Source: an uncultured Blautia sp. (GTDB lineage Bacteria; Bacillota; Clostridia; Lachnospirales; Lachnospiraceae). From it: 6,622 nucleotides of DNA. Position 1 is the stretch's first letter; each line of letters opens with the position of its first letter. The position numbers and the translations under genes are program-made. Of this stretch, positions 3,878 to 6,622 are shown one piece after another. The stretch spans positions 1 through 6,622 of the forward strand of contig URWL01000113.1 of NCBI GenBank assembly GCA_900551465.1, written 5' to 3'. The notes under the pieces are model-generated. The model was not told the DNA's origin. It saw only the letters and a list, made by a program, of their open reading frames with translations, and made no database searches.

Positions 3878-6622
3878 ATGGCGAGAAAATACGATACCAT
3901 ATCGGCGCTGGCCGAGAGGACAGCGAAAGAGGTCGTAAAAAATGAAGAAAACTGGAAAACGTATCTGAATACTGCCGCCAGGATTTATAAATATCCGTTT
4001 CAGGAACAGATGCTGATCTATGCACAGCGTCCGGATGCCACCGCATGTGCAAGCATTGAAATCTGGAACGGAAAAATGAATTGTTGGGTAAATAAAGGTG
4101 CAAAAGGGATTGCCCTGATCGATGAGGATGCCCCGGTACCAAGACTGAAATATGTTTTTGACGTGAAAGACGTTCATAAAGCCAGAAGAATCGGACGTGA
4201 TCCGTATTTGTGGGAGTTTAGGCCGGAGCAGGAGGAAGCGGTGCTAACCCGTTTGGAGCGCATCTACGGGGAAACGGATCAGGAAAAAATGTTTGCGGGA
4301 CGTCTGCTGGAGATTGCAGAGCGGATAAGCGAGGACTGTTATCAGGAAATTGCTGCTGACCTTTCTTATCTGACCGAGGGGAGTTTTCTGGAAGGCCTGG
4401 ATGAATATTCTATGGAGGTGCATCTGCGGGAAACATTAAAAGCCAGTATTTCTTATACGCTGCTTACCCGGTGCGGGGTGGATGTGGAGACCTATGGGGA
4501 TTCCCTGAATTTTGAGTTTATCCATGAATTTAATACAGTTCCGGTACTGGCGCAGCTTGGGAACAGTGTCACGGAGCTGTCTAAACCCATCCTTATGGAG
4601 ATTGGGAAAGCAGTCCGTGCATATGAGCGGACAATTTCCGAAAAAGCAGTTGACAATTCACAAGACTTACGCTACAATACTTTAAAGCATAAAAGCGAAA
4701 TAAAGGAACAAGAAACAGGAAAAGAGATAAACTCAGAAGAGAAAGAAGAAAGGGGCAGTGAAGATGGAATTGACATATCAGAAGAGCGGAGATTATTACA
4801 TCCCGAATATCAGGATGGACGAACAGCCGGAGGGAACCCTGACGAAGTACGGGCTTCTGCGGAAGAAATACCTGAAGGAGAACAAGGGAGGCCTTTACTC
4901 CGGACTGCTTTTGAGGGGCAGGCTGACGGAACACCTGCTGGAGATCCAGGAAACAGCAGAGCAGAGAATGGAGCTTCTGACCAGGCAGATGGCAGAGGAG
5001 CAGGGCGTGAACGAGAGCCTGAAAGAGCAGAACCCCATGGCTTGGGTGCAGAGGATGAACAGCATCCGGCAGACAGCCGAGGAAATCATCCTGACGGAAT
5101 TGATCTATCGTTAGAACAGCCACAAATTCATACAGAACCAGAAAAATCGGACAGTGACGAGCTGCCCGATTTTTTGTCCTCCGTGGATGAGAATACACTG
5201 AGGGATATTCTTCGCTTTGATGAATATAGGAAGAAAAAACGTCCGGATATTGCCATGAAGTTTGTTTCAGAACCGGATGAGACGAAACGGACAGAGTATA
5301 TTAAGGAAAGCTACAATCCGGATTATTCCCTCTTTAATGTAGGGGAGCAGCGTGTTGGATATAAGGCGGAGGAGGACGGGCTGATCATCTGGGCAGGAGA
5401 TTATCTTACCCGTACTTCGGAATCCAAATTGTCCTGGGATGTGGTTCGGGAATTGATTGATCATTACATCAGTGAAAATATCTATCTCATGCCGGAGGAA
5501 GCCGAAGTGCAGGGCGAACCGGTCTATGAGCAGATGAACCTTTTTCCCACCATGGCGGAACAGGCAGGAAACATTGCCATCGACCATGCAGATGACTGGC
5601 TGATGCCGCCTGCAGAAAATCCCATCACAAAAGAAATGATAGAATATGCCTTGCTTACCGGCGGCGGACAAAAGGACAGCCGTCCCCGTATCTTTGCGAA
5701 ATACCAAAAGGGCCTGGACGATAAAACCATGGAGGAATTTCTAAAGAAGGAATACGGCATGGGCGGAAAAGGCTTTACGTTCCAGGGGCAGCCTTTTTGT
5801 ATCTGGTATGACAAATCCGGGATGAATTTTGCAAAAGGGAACGCCGCTCGTTTTCAGCCAGCCCTGAAACTGGACTGGGCAGAAGTAGAAGAAACAACGC
5901 ATCAGCTGATCCGTTCCGGCAAATATATGGAAGAGGCAGAAATTTGGCATGTGCCAACACTGGAGAGGATGGAGCTGGCTTCTAAAATTTACTTTTTCTT
6001 CCGTGATGAATATGGAACAATGCCGGAAGAGCTAAAGTTCCACAGGGGCAGTGTCCCGGAGAGTGAGGAGGCACTGGCAGAAATGCTTTCTACCACCGAG
6101 GGGATTGATAAGATCCTGGGCCATATGGACCAGGCAATCGACAAATTGGACCGGGGCGAGGCCAGACCAAGGATCCGGCTGATCTACCGTCCAAAGGATA
6201 TACGGACATCGGTGGAAGAACTAAAGCGGACACAGGTTAAATTTCCTCCTGCAGAAAAACTGGACATCCCAAAGGAGACGTTTATCACCCAGGACGAGAT
6301 AGACCATCGGCTTGGCAGGGGAAGCGGGGTTTCCGGAGGGCTGTTCCGCATCTATGAATTTTTTCAGCAGAATGCGGATAAAAAGGAACAGATAAAATTT
6401 CTGAAAAACGAGTATGGAATGGGCGGCTCTTCACCGGGGCTTGTAGGGGCATGGCACAGTTATGAAGATCATGATGGCAAGGGAATCCACCTGCGGAAAG
6501 GAAATATTCTGGAACCGACAGCGGAGATTCTGATTTCCTGGCCGAAGGTGGCAGAGCGTATCCGGAAACTGATGGAGACAGACCGCTACCTGACAGAAGA
6601 AACAAAGGCGGCTTATCAGGAC
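3878..6622 (+). CDS. Giant ICE polyvalent/helicase-type protein, N-terminal 915 aa (3' end outside window)
   Basis: One unbroken frame from ATG 3878 to the window end. The start is set by AAGGAGG at 3864-3870, 7 bases upstream. Residues 1-95 carry YKYPFQEQMLIYAQRP (37-52), AT-x-CA, a WNGKMNCWV segment and KGAKGIAL. This resembles the ArdC-like N-terminus of the very large (often 2,000-3,000 aa) ICE proteins that combine ssDNA-binding, helicase and sometimes methylase modules. Residues 100-250 are helical. Residues about 255-412 are a charged, Gly/Asp/Glu-rich linker, of which 296-412 is the alternate reading of the nested TnpV gene. An LPDFL motif then opens a second ordered part. Two related modules follow, at 583-685 and 803-906. 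No helicase motifs are in the visible part, so 'helicase' rests on family resemblance. It probably acts on DNA entering or leaving the cell. It would be co-transcribed with DUF5688 but for the toxin block between them. Confidence 0.85.
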   Translation, partial: MARKYDTISALAERTAKEVVKNEENWKTYLNTAARIYKYPFQEQMLIYAQRPDATACASIEIWNGKMNCWVNKGAKGIALIDEDAPVPRLKYVFDVKDVHKARRIGRDPYLWEFRPEQEEAVLTRLERIYGETDQEKMFAGRLLEIAERISEDCYQEIAADLSYLTEGSFLEGLDEYSMEVHLRETLKASISYTLLTRCGVDVETYGDSLNFEFIHEFNTVPVLAQLGNSVTELSKPILMEIGKAVRAYERTISEKAVDNSQDLRYNTLKHKSEIKEQETGKEINSEEKEERGSEDGIDISEERRLLHPEYQDGRTAGGNPDEVRASAEEIPEGEQGRPLLRTAFEGQADGTPAGDPGNSRAENGASDQADGRGAGREREPERAEPHGLGAEDEQHPADSRGNHPDGIDLSLEQPQIHTEPEKSDSDELPDFLSSVDENTLRDILRFDEYRKKKRPDIAMKFVSEPDETKRTEYIKESYNPDYSLFNVGEQRVGYKAEEDGLIIWAGDYLTRTSESKLSWDVVRELIDHYISENIYLMPEEAEVQGEPVYEQMNLFPTMAEQAGNIAIDHADDWLMPPAENPITKEMIEYALLTGGGQKDSRPRIFAKYQKGLDDKTMEEFLKKEYGMGGKGFTFQGQPFCIWYDKSGMNFAKGNAARFQPALKLDWAEVEETTHQLIRSGKYMEEAEIWHVPTLERMELASKIYFFFRDEYGTMPEELKFHRGSVPESEEALAEMLSTTEGIDKILGHMDQAIDKLDRGEARPRIRLIYRPKDIRTSVEELKRTQVKFPPAEKLDIPKETFITQDEIDHRLGRGSGVSGGLFRIYEFFQQNADKKEQIKFLKNEYGMGGSSPGLVGAWHSYEDHDGKGIHLRKGNILEPTAEILISWPKVAERIRKLMETDRYLTEETKAAYQD
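4650..4678 (+). promoter_or_regulatory. Internal promoter for the nested TnpV gene
   Basis: TTGACA (4650-4655), 17-base spacer, TACAAT (4673-4678): a full-consensus -35 and a -10 with one mismatch, inside the giant coding frame. The stretch from about 4640 to 4740 is clearly AT-richer than the flanking coding sequence. The expected start at about 4685 leaves a leader of about 80 bases before the TnpV ATG. Confidence 0.75.
4749..4755 (+). promoter_or_regulatory. Ribosome site deciding the TnpV start
   Basis: AAAGGGG lies 8 bases before ATG 4764 but only 2 bases before an in-frame GTG at 4758. The spacing therefore favours the ATG, giving a 116-residue protein. Confidence 0.65.
4764..5114 (+). 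CDS. tnpV: TnpV family transposon-encoded protein, nested in the giant gene's +1 frame
   Basis: Protein of 116 residues matching my knowledge of the TnpV family: MELTYQKSGDYYIPN at the start, LTKYGLLRKKYLKENK in the middle, then LLLRGRLTEHL, a long amphipathic helix, and MAWVQRMNSIRQTAEEI near the end. TnpV was named from the Tn4451-type elements of clostridia, where it was compared with excisionases; its biochemical role is not settled. It lies wholly within the giant frame, in the same direction but shifted by +1. Codon choice in the TnpV frame (CTG, GAG, CAG, ATC, CCG) is that of the neighbouring genes. The overlapping giant frame uses unusual codons and low-complexity residues here, so TnpV appears to be the more constrained reading. 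Its own promoter, ribosome site and terminator-like hairpin are present. It is a soluble, probably cytoplasmic protein. Confidence 0.83.
   Translation: MELTYQKSGDYYIPNIRMDEQPEGTLTKYGLLRKKYLKENKGGLYSGLLLRGRLTEHLLEIQETAEQRMELLTRQMAEEQGVNESLKEQNPMAWVQRMNSIRQTAEEIILTELIYR
5142..5175 (+). terminator. Intrinsic-terminator-like hairpin after TnpV
   Basis: AAAAATCGG-a-CAG (5142-5154) pairs with CTG-c-CCGATTTTT (5162-5174). There is one A-C mismatch, a 7-base loop and a run of six T at 5170-5175. It begins 28 bases after the TnpV stop codon. In the giant frame the same bases encode SDSDELPDFL, so a transcript of the giant gene must pass it; active translation could prevent folding. Confidence 0.6.
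5624..6595 (+). repeat. Two related KEYGMGG-type modules in the giant protein
   Basis: Residues 583-685 (5624-5932) and 803-906 (6284-6595) align along their length. Both begin IT-x-(E/D)-x-I, pass through FLK-x-EYGMGG and a KG-N segment, reach a W-x-(E/K)-V helix and end near K/DRY. They are separated by about 117 residues. This suggests an internal duplication of a domain of roughly 100 residues whose function I do not know. DNA identity is low, so the duplication is old. Confidence 0.7.

Noticed and set aside
4758..4763. GTG at 4758 as the TnpV start
   Set aside because: The ribosome site ends only 2 bases before it; ATG 4764 has proper spacing and gives the usual family N-terminus.
4593..5198. 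Long minus-strand frame of 201 codons opposite TnpV
   Set aside because: It is a Leu/Phe/Cys-rich shadow of purine-rich plus-strand coding sequence, with no recognisable family or ribosome site.
3878..6622. Possible frameshift or pseudogene, because a different-frame protein (TnpV) appears in the middle of the giant gene
   Set aside because: Codon-by-codon reading from 3878 to 6622 shows no stop, and ordered protein sequence continues in the same frame before and after the TnpV region.

Overview
The window looks like the accessory part of an integrative and conjugative element (ICE) from a Gram-positive gut Clostridia, most likely a Lachnospiraceae-type host. The evidence is the gene set: a sortase-anchored SpaA-type adhesin, a DUF5688 protein and the N-terminal part of a giant ICE 'polyvalent' helicase-type protein. 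Strong AGGAGG ribosome sites, purine-rich coding strands and moderate GC also fit. No rRNA, tRNA, CRISPR array or complete insertion sequence is visible.

Layout. Positions 1-1578 (+) hold the C-terminal 525 residues of a multi-domain SpaA/Cna-B-like surface protein that ends in a cell-wall sorting signal with an unusual APKTG motif. A strong hairpin follows (1594-1615). A 41-residue basic protein (1646-1771) overlaps the start of a DUF5688 protein (1761-2864). A 44-residue reading frame (2867-3001) begins 2 bases after DUF5688 and seems to be cut short by the next block. That block, about 2980-3860, is AT-richer and runs on the minus strand. It carries a PemK/MazF-like toxin with a long N-terminal extension and no visible antitoxin (3115-3801). 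It has its own promoter with a dyad over the likely transcription start. Downstream lies a separate promoter-hairpin-terminator unit that looks like a small RNA of about 65 nt (about 3045-2980). From 3878 (+) to the window end, one uninterrupted frame of 915 codons encodes the start of the giant ICE protein.

The most striking structure lies inside that giant frame. A complete small transcription unit sits there in the +1 frame and the same orientation: a near-consensus promoter (4650-4678), a ribosome site (4749-4755), a TnpV-family gene (4764-5114) and an intrinsic-terminator-like hairpin (5142-5175). The giant frame stays open throughout and reads the TnpV gene as a hydrophilic linker. This is a nested overlapping gene with its own apparent signals.

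How the parts may fit together. The plus-strand genes look like one ICE operon that joins a surface adhesin to proteins acting on transferred DNA. The minus-strand toxin block looks like later cargo inserted between DUF5688 and the giant protein gene, possibly as a maintenance or defence module. TnpV, whose Tn4451 namesake was likened to excisionases, may be expressed separately from its host frame. Functions of DUF5688, the two small proteins and the small RNA are not known from the sequence.
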